NCBI GenBank assembly: GCA_018398585.1
Contig: JAGTTD010000009.1
Coordinates: 9,181,193 to 9,245,192, forward strand
Reading direction: 5' to 3'
DNA: 64,000 bases
Origin: Simmondsia chinensis
Lineage: Eukaryota; Streptophyta; Magnoliopsida; Caryophyllales; Simmondsiaceae
Positions 35,601 through 43,500 of this stretch are shown here, one piece after another (position 1 is the first letter of the stretch; each line of letters begins with the position of its first letter). Made by a program: the position numbers and the translations under genes. The notes beneath the pieces are model-generated. The model saw nothing but the letters and a program-made list of their open reading frames with translations, searched no databases and was not told the origin of the DNA.

Positions 35601-37801
35601 ATATTTAATATAATTATATTTAAAATTATTTCCATAAGGAGGGAGGTATTTCCAAAACACAAAAAAAAAAAAAAAAAATTCAAATTTAATGATATGGAGG
35701 CCATTTGGGTAATTATTTTTTGAAATAGATCATTTTGGATAATATTTTTTTTGTTTTGAGTCATTTTGGGCAATAACTACCATATTTATCATAAAATATA
35801 CTTATAAAAGAAGATTGTCTTGAAAAAAAAAAGTGAAAAATAGAAAATAGTGCACTTTGAGGGAAATTAGAAGAATAACATTAAAAAAAAAAAAAACTTT
35901 AAAAATAAAAAGTACCCTTACTCACAATCTAAAACAAGAAATCTAGAATCAAATTTCTGAAAAATAGTTAATGATTATTACACCAAAGATAAGTGTACTG
36001 TACTGTTTCTATCATGTCAACTTAATTTGTAAACTTCTAGTAGAGTTAATTTCATCTCTCTATAATTTATATTGTATTAATTTTTAACGACACAATCATG
36101 TTGGATGTTACAAATTCACCCATCAGTTCAAGTTAACCTACTTTATGGCCGGGCTATTAAAATTTTTATTAATCACTTAACATAAATTTTACCAAAGAGG
36201 GCACCAACAAGCCATCACCGAATCCCATTAGAACTCCGAAGTTAAGCGTGCTTGGGCGAGAGTAGTACCAGGATGGGTGACCTCCTGGGAAATCCTCACC
36301 CTTAGGTTGGAGACACTGTGAAACAGTCTCCCTTTAGGTTAACATCTTGAAGGGGGAAGACTGCGTACATCCGTCCCCCAGACCCTCACTGGGTATGTTC
36401 ACTTAACATAAATTTTACTCAGAAGACCAAATTGACACAATTTCAATTATAGAAAAACTAAATTGATATAATTAAGCGTATAATAACTAAATTAATATAG
36501 TGAAGAAAGCACAGATTCCTTTGGTATTAATGACAAAAAAGTAATTTAGAAATATACTAACTTTTGGACGTTCAAATAGGCCGCAAGCCACTTTGACTAT
36601 TGTATGAATTAGATATATCCTTTGTAAATTTAATTTTTCAAAAAAGAAAAATATATATAATTTACATACTCAACTTGTATATTAAATAACATGAGGGAAA
36701 CAATTAAATTATAAAAAATAATTTAATATGATTTTTCATGGCTTAATAATTTCATGACTTAAAGTTGCTGTTGGTTTAACTTTTTAACTTCATGTCATAA
36801 AAAAGATTTAGTTGATTGTAACTTATTTTTTGTCAAAAAATAGCGCTTCTCCTATAAAGTATTAAAATTTTCTCGATAGAAACACTCTAATTATAATTTT
36901 AAAAATAAATCCATGAAAAGTATTTTAAAAAATAATTATTTTTATAGTATGATCAAATAAGTGTCAAGGAACCATCTTTCACCGAGGTTTAAGGTGATAG
37001 ATGGAAGGTTAAGAATATTTTTATACTCTAATATACCCCCTCACACGAATGCCCATTTGGCTTAAAGCAGGATAGTGCATATGTCTGCTTTATTTTTTTG
37101 ATAAATATCGGCATAGCTCAAGTACAAACATGCAACTCAAAAAGACGAGGCCTAGCCACCCCGTAAACGGAAGCTTGTACAAAAAGAGATCAGATCAAAC
37201 AAGGAACAAATAAGCACCAAAAACAAAACACCTAAACACAACACAAACAGACATCAAGCACAGGCCCAACAAGACGTGCAAGAACAAGCTCAGACAAGGA
37301 TCCCAAATAAAGAAGAACTAGACGAGCAGCACAAGAAACTGGAGTAGGACTAAAACCTGAACCACAAACCCATCCACCTCATTTAGCAAGCAAGTCTGCC
37401 ACCATCGGTGGGTCGAAACCATCAAAGTCGAAACCATCCACCTCATTTAGCAAGCATATGCCTATTTCATACATTATACTTAAATTGTTTTTAATATTTA
37501 AAGTGATGGCTGTTGAGATTCAAACTTATGATTACTTGGTTGAAAAGTCTTTGATACCATGTTAATGAACCATCTTTCCTAAAAGCTTAAGCTGATGGGT
37601 GAAGGTCAAAGAATAGTTTTATACTCTAACAGTAAGTACTAATAATGTTTTTTTATTTTGGTGACAGTGACATACTTGGAGAACAATAGAGCAGGGATAA
37701 CAATGTATGGGCTAGTGTTGGATAGAGCTTGGCTGCAACTCATCTTGATGATTGAGATGTCCTTGGTCCTTTGGATCCTTGGCAAAACTGTTGGTATTTG
37801 A
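23614..37801 (+). CDS. DUF3537 / gustatory-receptor-like membrane protein, gene A (4 exons)
   Basis: Exons are 23614-24027, 33585-34022, 34860-35187 and 37668-37801. Donors are GTATGT, GTAATT and GTGAGT; acceptors all end in CAG; phases are 0, 0 and 1. The product is about 437 residues, the usual family length. Hydrophobic segments: ISWFIFIFLVIVV and SVATVSFVCLTGF (exon 1); LCLHFVLPCFLLECAYKIWWYA, VLELLSW...FFLVCILFRLFCFLQIL and WALVLINISQF (exon 2); VTGLMILLRS (exon 3); LQLILMIEMSLVLWIL (exon 4). That gives about seven. Exon 3 also encodes an acidic loop (DAGDEEDDVDN). Plant DUF3537 proteins are membrane proteins of unknown function, proposed to be distant relatives of insect gustatory/odorant receptors. 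The first intron is 9557 bp, against 1881 bp in gene B. No lesion is seen. Whether such an intron is spliced efficiently cannot be told from sequence. Confidence 0.85.
24057..24345 (+). mobile_element. TRIM-like miniature LTR element in intron 1 of gene A
   Basis: A terminal repeat TGTTAGAGTATAAAATT... ends CACA at about 24128. It is followed at once by TGGTATCTGAGC, matching the initiator-Met tRNA primer-binding site TGGTATCAGAGC. A diverged second repeat starts TGCTAGAGTATAATTAA at 24277. The layout (about 70-bp LTRs, primer site, about 150-bp non-coding interior) is that of plant TRIM elements. It begins 30 bases after exon 1. The 3' boundary is approximate. Confidence 0.6.
24346..25635. 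other. Intron 1 of gene A, unassigned AT-rich DNA with MITE-like piece
   Basis: No coding content. About 24440-24735 resembles a MITE ending TAATACCAAACAAGCTC. A similar GTACCAAATAAGGC end occurs at 54796, and ACACCAAATAGG at 34220. A TRIM-like LTR remnant in antisense appears at about 24830-24880 (TTTTTATGCTCTAAC). Confidence 0.45.
25641..27133 (+). mobile_element. Solo LTR (1493 bp) with 5-bp target duplication GTATG
   Basis: The segment starts TGGTGTGATTTT and ends CCGCATCA, the TG...CA form of LTRs. It is flanked by GTATG at 25636-25640 and GTATG at 27134-27138. No internal retrotransposon domain follows on either side, so it is a solo LTR formed by LTR-LTR recombination. The motif CGATCGATCGG occurs several times around 26630-26665 and again near 31005 and 31055 in another LTR. 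ORFs on the - strand inside it have no recognisable domain. Confidence 0.8.
27139..27605. other. Intron 1 of gene A, no feature recognised
   Basis: AT-rich DNA between the solo LTR and the next MITE. I see no coding region and no repeat end. Confidence 0.4.
27610..28125. mobile_element. hAT-type MITE (family of 63181-63689), degenerate
   Basis: It contains CAATGGGGCAG at the left and TGCCCCATCTCTATTG at the right, an inverted pair. Between them are the family hallmarks GTACCCGCCTCG, GGGTGCGGGTTGGG, TACCCGCC and GGCGGATACGGGTA. The intact family member at 63181-63689 shows the same order. Target duplications are no longer legible here. Confidence 0.6.
28147..28337. mobile_element. Foldback MITE, 191 bp, with ATACTTTT target duplication
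   Basis: Ends are inverted: GGAAAATGCTTCACGCCACG at 28147 and, in complement, GGACAATGTTACACCCCACG at 28337. The arms continue through GAGA, GATGAAGCATGAATTGGACA and a poly-A/poly-T pair, so nearly the whole element folds back on itself. ATACTTTT(T/A) flanks it at 28138-28146 and 28338-28346. The 8-9 bp duplication suits a hAT or Mutator-derived MITE. Confidence 0.75.
29462..30122 (+). pseudogene. LINE ORF1: RRM followed by DUF4283-like domain, interrupted
   Basis: From 29462 the product starts with an RRM: VDGLPERTSNSWLKAVFREF, then CSYGFDRF (RNP1-like) and LRVEWA. Such RRMs open ORF1 of many plant L1 elements. After a stop at 29738-29740 a second open stretch (29769-30122) contains the DUF4283-like region found with zinc knuckles in plant LINEs, ending RRVWIEVFGLPV. 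The reading then continues in broken frames (IWGKFVRIDQRTSAMRCIDA near 30165). Equivalent text is present in copy 2 (IWGNFVRVDS, TSAMRCVDVARVL near 61200). Confidence 0.65.
30123..30947 (+). pseudogene. LINE ORF1 continuation, frames broken
   Basis: Several frame changes and stops occur. Landmarks shared with copy 2 are SAMRCIDA.RILIDT (about 30200) and EFPPGFEP (about 30830; GPTFPPGFEP in copy 2 near 61840). The segment is cut at 30947 by the LTR element. Confidence 0.55.
30948..31607 (+). mobile_element. LTR (585 bp) plus primer-binding site inserted in LINE copy 1
   Basis: TGTTAGGTATATG at 30948 and TTTTCCTAACA ending at 31532 form an LTR with inverted ends TGTTAGG/CCTAACA. Directly after it, TGGTATCAGAG (31535-31545) is the initiator-Met tRNA primer-binding site, so orientation is +. 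About 60 further bases follow, including a second TTTTTCTAACA. GAGAA occurs at 30943-30947 and 31608-31612, a plausible 5-bp target duplication. Deleting the element with one GAGAA rejoins an open frame (FDDKKGKEKWELQEFLKN). The interior and the second LTR are almost entirely lost. Confidence 0.65.
31608..31850 (+). pseudogene. LINE ORF1 C-terminal part
   Basis: The frame KWELQEFLKNTLPRNSAQ... runs to a TGA at 31848-31850. It contains a basic stretch (KTLRKQRKRNMAKRSG) and EMGKRLGLNFDD. The latter corresponds to KLLGLGFHGDE near the end of ORF1 in copy 2. Together these mark the normal C-terminal end of ORF1. Confidence 0.55.
32127..32480 (-). mobile_element. LINE 3' fragment, antisense
   Basis: In complement, a CTCTAATTATCGAAAAG end near 32127 resembles the LINE 3' termini listed above. 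Further in, the - strand reads WSAWDEVSW, WVKAWCEAFE, similar to the poorly conserved tail of LINE ORF2. The assignment rests on the end motif and context. Confidence 0.45.
32481..33209 (+). mobile_element. 5'-truncated LINE: zf-RVT end of ORF2 and 3' UTR
   Basis: The + strand reads PPNVEILVWMTLLGKMNTKE, then RWCLICGDEVEDVNHLFLGC with one stop between. This is the zf-RVT zinc finger (C-x2-C...H-x4-C) at the C-terminus of plant LINE reverse transcriptases. The 3' UTR ends CTATTAAAAAAAATTT at about 33209. Confidence 0.75.
33225..33525. mobile_element. hAT-type MITE remnant just upstream of gene A exon 2
   Basis: Family motifs ACCTGCGGATATCCATTACC, CAATACCCGTGGGTA and TTTTACCTGGCCCATTGCCG correspond to the right half of the element at 63181-63689. 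Its end lies only about 60 bases before exon 2 (33585). Confidence 0.5.
34023..34859 (+). other. Intron 2 of gene A with MITE-like and tRNA-like SINE sequences
   Basis: The first 200 bases (about 34040-34227) resemble the MITE class ending ACACCAAATAGG. From about 34480 to 34720 there is a retroposon ending in a 21-base poly-A (34700-34720). It contains TGTCTCAGTGTTGGAACGC and GGAGTTTGATTCTCC, which resemble the A and B boxes of a tRNA-derived SINE. No target duplication could be read. Confidence 0.5.
35188..36173 (+). other. Intron 3 of gene A, first part, very AT-rich
   Basis: No coding region or repeat end recognised. Poly-A runs lie at 35659-35678 and 35884-35896. Confidence 0.5.
36193..36399 (+). 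mobile_element. 5S rRNA-derived SINE with 19-bp target duplication (intron 3 of gene A)
   Basis: The head reads CACCGAATCCCATTAGAACT, CCGAAGTTAAGCGTGCTTGG, GCGAGAGTAGTACCAGGATG and GGTGACCTCCTGGGAAATCC, i.e. most of a plant 5S rRNA. The internal promoter is preserved: A box (AGTTAAGCGTGCT), intermediate element and C box (GGATGGGTGACCTCCTGGGA). The tail (GAAACAGTCTCCC, GAAGACTGCGTACATCC, CCCCCAGACCCTC) resembles the 3' region of plant AU-type SINEs. A perfect CACTTAACATAAATTTTAC occurs at 36174-36192 and 36400-36418. This is a retroposed element and not a 5S gene. Confidence 0.85.
36966..37635 (-). mobile_element. TRIM element with about 65-bp terminal repeats, antisense in intron 3 of gene A
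   Basis: Two direct repeats, GAACCATCTTTCACCGAGG...TTTTTATACTCTAA (about 36970-37032) and GAACCATCTTTCCTAAAAG...TTTTATACTCTAACA (about 37567-37632), flank a non-coding interior. In complement the right repeat is TGTTAGAGTATAAAAC...TTAACA, followed at once by TGGTATCAAAGAC, a near match to the initiator-Met primer-binding site. The same LTR start (TGTTAGAGTATAAAA) is seen at 24057. The element is interrupted by a LINE tail. Confidence 0.65.
37092..37453 (-). mobile_element. 5'-truncated LINE tail nested in the TRIM
   Basis: In complement the segment ends TGAGCTATGCCGATATTTATC plus A-rich, the same 3' terminus as the LINE at 41774-41993. It also shares CCGTTTACGGGGTG and CTCGTC. Imperfect target copies GCATATGTCTGCTT (from 37077) and GCATATGCCTATTT (from 37454) flank it. 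A 22-bp segment (CATCCACCTCATTTAGCAAG...) is duplicated inside, at about 37374 and 37436. Confidence 0.65.
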
Positions 37802-38870
37802 TCATTGTTGCTTTTTCTAAGCACTTTCTCTTTCGTTTCAATAATTAAAGTCGATGCTTTGTACCAGTACAAAGTGGGAATCAAGGAAGACAAACAAAGT
37901 CGGAAAAAACCCACTCACAACATCAGAAATGTAAGACACTTTCTACGACACTAAAAAAAGGATAATAATTGTTATCGTTGTCAGTGCAAAAACTTTGATC
38001 TATATTTTGCAAAAACACTTACTTTACCGGTTTGATTGTATATCAAAGACGGTGGAAGCCGTGAAGTATGTTGTGGAGTTGCATAGATGTCTAGGTAATA
38101 ATGTACACTTGAATATAGGGTGGCATATTTAGTCTTACCGAGGGGCTCTATCATTTTATCTTAGATGCTAGGGGAAGAATCGAGAGTTAACTGTATTTAG
38201 TAGGTGTTACAAGTGAACATATTAGTTGAGAGTAGGTTTCACCTATACATTGATTACTTGATATACAACCCTACTATAGGGGAGTAATCGGCACAGTCTC
38301 TCTAAATACGCTTATTTCTTCTCTCTAGAACTTCTACTAACTTGAATGTCGAATGGATCTTATGAGGACATTAACGACATGTCAGCAACTCAATTTAGTC
38401 TTGCTACTTGTTTGTTTTGAAAGAGCAATCCCCTATGAAAGAAAAAAAAAAAAGGAACCTTATGTGAGGCTTGCTCTAATAACCTTTTAATCTCGAGTTA
38501 ATGGGAGAAGTTGTCATTCGTTTAGGCTCATGTTCTGACACCAGGAGGTTTTTTGGGAGGATCGGCTGTTGGGGTGAAGTGGTGCTATCTTTATGTAGGC
38601 ATCTTTGGCAACGGGGTCTTCTAGTGTGGTGTTTTATTTGGTGTCAGTTTGTACTTGTTATTATAGCAAGTGTTGATCTATATCTTGGAATGTGACCGTA
38701 GGTAGATCTTAATTTTTTAATTTTTGTTCTATTTTTGCCTTAATTTCTTCCCACTCATATGCGGTCTTAGATTTTGCCTTTGTGGGACGCCGGGGTATCT
38801 TATTCGAATTGTGGTGCAACTCATCTTTTAAGAATCGTGCATGAAACTAGCACTTTTTTGGCTTAATACT
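37802..38870. other. 3' flank of gene A, no gene recognised
   Basis: It probably contains the gene A 3' UTR in its first few hundred bases, but no clear polyadenylation signal can be chosen. A small ORF at 38501-38695 has no recognisable domain. Confidence 0.4.
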
Positions 38871-38874
38871 CTCT

Positions 38875-40570
38875 AAGATTATGTTTGCCATATGGAATTG
38901 GAGGATTAAATTGGAATGGAGACTGGTATTGGAACTCATGACTTGATTGTTGTTGTTTGGTTGATTTGTTGAAATTAGAATTATAATTTCAAAGCTTAAT
39001 TCCTTAGGTGGGGTTAAGGGCATTATAATTTCTTATTAACTCTACTAACTTGCAATATAATATGATATCATTTGATTAACCCAAATCCAAGATGATTTAG
39101 AAGTGAAACACTTAGACATAGCTTAAATTTGACCCGAAACGCAAAATCACCCAACTCGAATGACTTCAGCTTTAAATGATTTGAATCAACATAAAAGTTT
39201 GAAGTGACCAACCCGATTGACCCAAAACTAAAGTTCAAAAAATAAAACTACTTGACTTGAATGTGACATAACTAAGATGCATCCATAGTCGAAATTACCT
39301 AACTAAATTGACCCGAAACCTAATAAGACCCAAACCCTAGATGATCCGACCTATCTTGGCTTTACCCTAAATTTGACCTAACCAGAGATAACCCAAAATT
39401 TGGAGTGATGCAACATGTTTGATCCAAAACTAAGATGACTCAAGCTTGCAATCAACTCAAAATCTACTCATTCTAGCCTATATGTCTTGAACACAAAATA
39501 ATCCAACGTGACTAAAACTCGACCTAATTTGACTCAAAACTTGAATAACATAAACTCAAAGCTATTCGACCTGTCCAAAATCCAAACTTGACTAATGAAA
39601 AACTCGAAATGCTCCAACTTGATTGATCAAAAACCAGGGATGACTCAAAATCATTAAAGAATTATAATTCTGACTTCTAAATCCTTTCATTCACCAAACA
39701 CTAGAATTTAGGCTCCGTTTGTTTCGAAGGAAAAAGAGATTCTCGGAAATGGTCTTCCTACTTTCCGTTGTTTGGCGCCAAGTTTTTGACGGAAAATATT
39801 TTCCTAAGGAAAAGCTTTTCCTCTCAAATGAGGAAAATGTTTTCCCTTGTAAAAGAAGGGAAGTTAACATTCCAAGTGTTTTAGAAAGTTTTGGAGTATA
39901 CATTAGTCGTAATATGATACATTATTTAACTAATATGTAGATATATTCCATCATGATTCAGTGAAATTTTTTGTAATCTGCTAAATTTTTGTTAAAAATA
40001 TTGATATAATTATATATATTATTGTAATTATGTACCACATCAGCGCTATATGATGAAAATTAATTAGATTTTGATAAAAATTCACCAAGTTTAGTATCTG
40101 AATGATAAAATTTTGAAACATCAAGGGGCCCAATTGTATATTTCGAAATATGTAGGCTATGTGGGTGATAAATGGTCAAACTTGAGGTCCCTAAGTGATA
40201 AATTTTCTGTATTTTTTCATTAAAAATAACTTCTTCATAATCAAAAGAAACTTATATAACTTATTCACTACTTTATATTATCTTATAACAATGTATAGTA
40301 TGATTGATGCAAGATTATTTTTTATGATAAATAAGCAATATTATAAGACGAGAGCATATTTTCCGCAAAAAAAAAACAAGGGAAAATGTTAATCGGAATT
40401 TAATTTTCCTTGGAAAACCTATTCCTAAGGAAAATATATTTTGGGGGAAAACTACTTCCCTCAAAACAAACGGAGCCTTAATTCCACCAGAATTTCAATT
40501 CTCCACTACAATCGTAATTGGAATTACAATTCTACAGTCTAATTATAATTTCATATGCCAATCATAGTAT
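38875..40570. mobile_element. Probable inverted-ended element containing degenerate repeats and a nested Harbinger MITE
   Basis: The left edge ATTATGTTTGCCATATGGAATT and the complement of the right edge CTATGATTGGCATATGAAATT (about 40570) are inverted relatives. The interior (39100-39640) is a degenerate repeat of phrases such as TTGACCCGAAAC, GACCCAAAACT and CCAACTTGAT. Target duplications were not resolved. Confidence 0.4.
39711..40477. mobile_element. PIF/Harbinger-type MITE, copy 1 (767 bp, TTA target duplication)
   Basis: Ends are perfect inverted repeats GGCTCCGTTTGTTT and AAACAAACGGAGCC, flanked by TTA at 39708-39710 and 40478-40480. TTA is the standard PIF/Harbinger target. Subterminal GGAAAATATTTTCC-type palindromes recur. 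Copies 2 and 3 lie at 45685-46434 and from 63789. Confidence 0.85.
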
Positions 40571-40905
40571 TAAGTATTTGACTTGCTGCTGGTTGTCCCA
40601 CGCTTAAACATTGGGAAACCTGTGAGTCAACAAAAATCAACAACATATTTGTGTCATTCTCATTCTTTAGATTTGGAAACAATTAGTACTTTTAATTTCT
40701 CATTTTTTTTATATCGACCAATCATCGTTGTACACGTCTTGCAATATACTCATGTTCTTTCTACCTAATCATGATTAAAATAAGTAATCTTTTAAAAGAG
40801 GCAATCTTCAAGAACATTTTCATTTGGACAGCGCACTGTGAGTAGTTAACATTTTTAAAAAAAAAATAAAGGCAAGGACTGTTTTGGAATTGATTATGCC
40901 ACAAG

Positions 40906-41337
40906 TAGGTGTGTAAATGAGCTGAGTTAGCTTGTGAGTTGTCAAAAGGTTTGAAAAACTCAGCTTCCTTTGAGTTCAAGTCGAGCCGAGCTTGAGCCTA
41001 GTAAAGCTCGAGCTCATAGGCTCGTAATCCTAAACCAACCTTTTTAAATAACATATTTGCTTAAATTTTGCCCAATGAAACCAAATTGGAGCATAAATGA
41101 GCCCAAACGAGCCTATATTGAGTTCAAATGAGCCGAAATATTGCAAACTTAATTGATCCGAGCTTTTGATGAGCTGAGCTCGAGCCTGAACTTTCAAAGC
41201 TCGGCAAGCTTTAAGCCGAGCCCAAGCTTTTGATGAGTTGAGCTTGAGCCTAAACTTTCAATATCAGCGAGCTTCAAGCCGAGCCTCGAAGCCTGGTAGG
41301 CTCGGGCTAGGCTCGGCTCGGCTCAAATACACCCCTA
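40906..41337. mobile_element. hAT MITE, 432 bp, GCCACAAG/GCCACAGG target duplication
   Basis: The left end TAGGTGTGTAAATGAGC and complement of the right end TAGGGGTGTATTTGAGC are inverted repeats. The interior is rich in GAGCTCGAGC and GCCGAGCC motifs. Eight-base flanks at 40898-40905 and 41338-41345 differ by one base. It is inserted in an antisense TRIM-like LTR remnant (CACAGGTTTAAGTTAATAGG...TTTATGCTTTAACATG, 41339-41395). Confidence 0.8.
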
Positions 41338-41734
41338 GCCACAGGTTTAAGTTAATAGGTGAAAATTCATCTATATTTTTATGCTTTAACATGTGTTCCC
41401 AAACTTGAATGCCTTTTGGCCTTGCAGACAAGCTTACTTATACCTTATACTGAAATTATATAAATAATAATAATAAAACAAATAAATAACAAGGATTCTT
41501 TTACCTGTTGCCTGTTTGCTTTTACTTGTTGCCTTGGCTGCCATGCCCCTGTGCTCCTAGGCTCCCATGTATACACACCTGATTACATGCTTACATGATT
41601 ATTTGATTAGCTGACTATCTAATTATTTAATTTTGTACTGATATGATTACATGCATACATGCTACCCATGCTCTTTATATTTTCCATACTCTTTTTAAGG
41701 CCCCTTAACAATGATCAACTAACAGGTTGGGGGT

Positions 41735-42090
41735 CCTCGGAAACAGTCTTTCGTCAGGGTCCCACCCTAATGGTGTTTTTCGGTGTTTATATGCTTTGGC
41801 TCCATCCGTTGCCCTCCGTGGTTTGGTCTCTTCCTGTGTTATTTTTTCCCGGTGTTGTTATTCTGTTTAGGTGCCTGTTTTCCTTGTTTGTTCTGGTCTT
41901 TTTTGTATCCACTACCGTTTACGGGGTGACTAAGGGCTCGCCTTGTCGAGTTTCCTTTATGTACTACGGCTATGCTGATAATTATAGAAACAAGGTCCCA
42001 CCCTGATGGGATAAGGCTACGTACACCCTAGCCCTCCCAAACCCTGCGCAAGCGAGAGCCCTTGAGATAATGGGTATGATGATGATGATG
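41735..42090 (+). mobile_element. AU-like SINE split by a truncated LINE
   Basis: TCGGAAACAGTCTTTCGTCA plus GGTCCCACCCTAATGG (to 41773), and after the LINE GATAAGGCTACGTACACCCT, CCTCCCAAACCCTGC and a (GAT)n tail (42077-42098), together make the AU-type 3' region (GGAAACAGCCTCTCT...GGTAAGGCTGCGTACA...CCCCAGACCC). Confidence 0.6.
41774..41993 (+). mobile_element. 5'-truncated LINE tail inserted in the SINE, 16-bp target duplication
   Basis: GGTCCCACCCTAATGG at 41758-41773 is repeated as GGTCCCACCCTGATGG at 41994-42009. Between them lies a T-rich 3' UTR ending TACGGCTATGCTGATAATTATAG, matching LINE termini elsewhere in the window. The ORF here is a 3' UTR translation, not a gene. Confidence 0.75.
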
Positions 42091-42099
42091 ATGATGACT

Positions 42100-42835
42100 G
42101 CAAACTCTATTACTTGATTAAGGAATTAAGCAAAAATCCTAAAACCCTTATTAAACAGCCTAATTAATCCTACTACTGGTTGCGTGCTTAAGACGACCCA
42201 AAGCTCCTTTTTTTCATCCCTAATCCTATTCCAGGTAATATTGGGCTCTGTCTCCTTCTTTTCTCATCCCAACTAGGTCATTCTTGACCTGTGCTACATC
42301 AGATTTTATGACCTATCGGTCAACAAGTCTCTTATGCTTTTTTGAAAAGTTAAGTTGATGAGTGAAGAACTGCAATTTACTCTATAAAAAAGAGCATTAG
42401 GTAATATATTTGAAAACAAACCTACCTAATGCAGCTTTATATAAATGGTCTTGCAATAGTATAAAATCTTTCCAAAAATGTTGGAATTTGATTTCTCATT
42501 TCATTAACATAATCACTATTGATCGATGTTTGAACAGTTTTGAAATATATACTGATTTATTATTAAATTTCACTAGACCTTTAGGTCCAACCCATGGAGT
42601 TCGCACACACATGTAAGATTCATATATAAGCCTAAGTGGGGTTTTATCCTAAAATCAATTGGCATTAGGTGAAGACCCATTAGGTTTATAAATTAATCTC
42701 TTCACTCTCACAACTTCTATATTGGATTTTAATAAATAGGCTCTCATGTGATGTCTCAACATTCATATTTGAAATTAAATAGACTCAAATAGGTAAAAAC
42801 ATTAAATATAGTACCTATTTGCATTACACATGTCT
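42100..42835. other. Intergenic DNA with LTR remnants
   Basis: Antisense TRIM-like phrase near 42325-42400. Around 42640-42720, AATTGGCATTAGGTGAAGACC...TTATAAATTAATCTC resembles 62625-62690 (GACAATAGGTGGAATAGCCC...ATATATTAATCTC), a dispersed LTR remnant. No gene is seen. Confidence 0.4.
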
Positions 42836-42854
42836 GACTCCATCTGACGGAGTA

Positions 42855-42960
42855 GGGGTTCTTTTGAAAATAGTCTCTCTATAGAGTAATACTATGTAAG
42901 AGTAAGGTTGCGTATATCTCACTCTTCCAGATCTTGCATTGGTAGGAGGGCATTGGGTTA
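42855..42960 (+). mobile_element. AU-like SINE 3' fragment, degenerate
   Basis: GAAAATAGTCTCTCTATAGA, AGTAAGGTTGCGTATATC and CCAGATCTTGCATTGG follow the AU SINE 3' consensus order. Start and target duplication are not visible. Confidence 0.5.
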
Positions 42961-43122
42961 ATATTGCTAAGTTGCTATAAATTTGTAAAATTATTCAAAT
43001 AAAGGATCGCTCGATTGATTTGGAAACGTTTATATACGATATAAAATTACAGAACTTATTGACATTTGAGTAAATGAAAATAACTTGTATTCTTCCTTTA
43101 ATTTAGTATATTTTAAAACAGA

Positions 43123-43497
43123 CACTACAACAAAATTGGGCAATCAATACACCTAATTAGGGACACTTTCAATTAAGTGTAGAATGTTAAAGAACAAAAT
43201 TTTTAAAATAGCTATAGCAATATATTTCTTGATACACTTTTGCTAAATGTTATTTATTATATCTATTTACTTAACTTGAGCCCTCATAATTGTTAAACCT
43301 AGGCCCAGACGAAATAAATCTCTCAATCTAGGGACGTTTATTTATCCCTATACCAACACCACAAAATGTGTCGCTCTAGCCTCAGCTACACTGCCAACAA
43401 CAACACTAGTATATGTCTCGTTAGGGTGACCAGGGCCACTTTTAAGCGTAACTAGAACTAAAATTTGGTGTTGCAATAACTCTATTTTGTTGTAGTG
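43123..43497. mobile_element. CACTA-type MITE, 375 bp, AGA target duplication
   Basis: The left end CACTACAACAAAATTGGG and right end CTATTTTGTTGTAGTG are inverted repeats with the CACTA signature. AGA flanks both sides (43120-43122 and 43498-43500), the 3-bp duplication expected of the superfamily. No coding content. Confidence 0.9.
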
Positions 43498-43500
43498 AGA

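Noticed and set aside
36225..36300. Functional 5S rRNA gene
   Set aside because: The 5' and 3' ends of the 5S gene are altered or missing, an AU-like tail follows, and a target duplication flanks it. It is a SINE.
41659..42006. 115-codon hydrophobic ORF
   Set aside because: It overlaps SINE and LINE 3' UTR sequence bounded by a target duplication. The T-rich UTR gives a spurious membrane-like translation.
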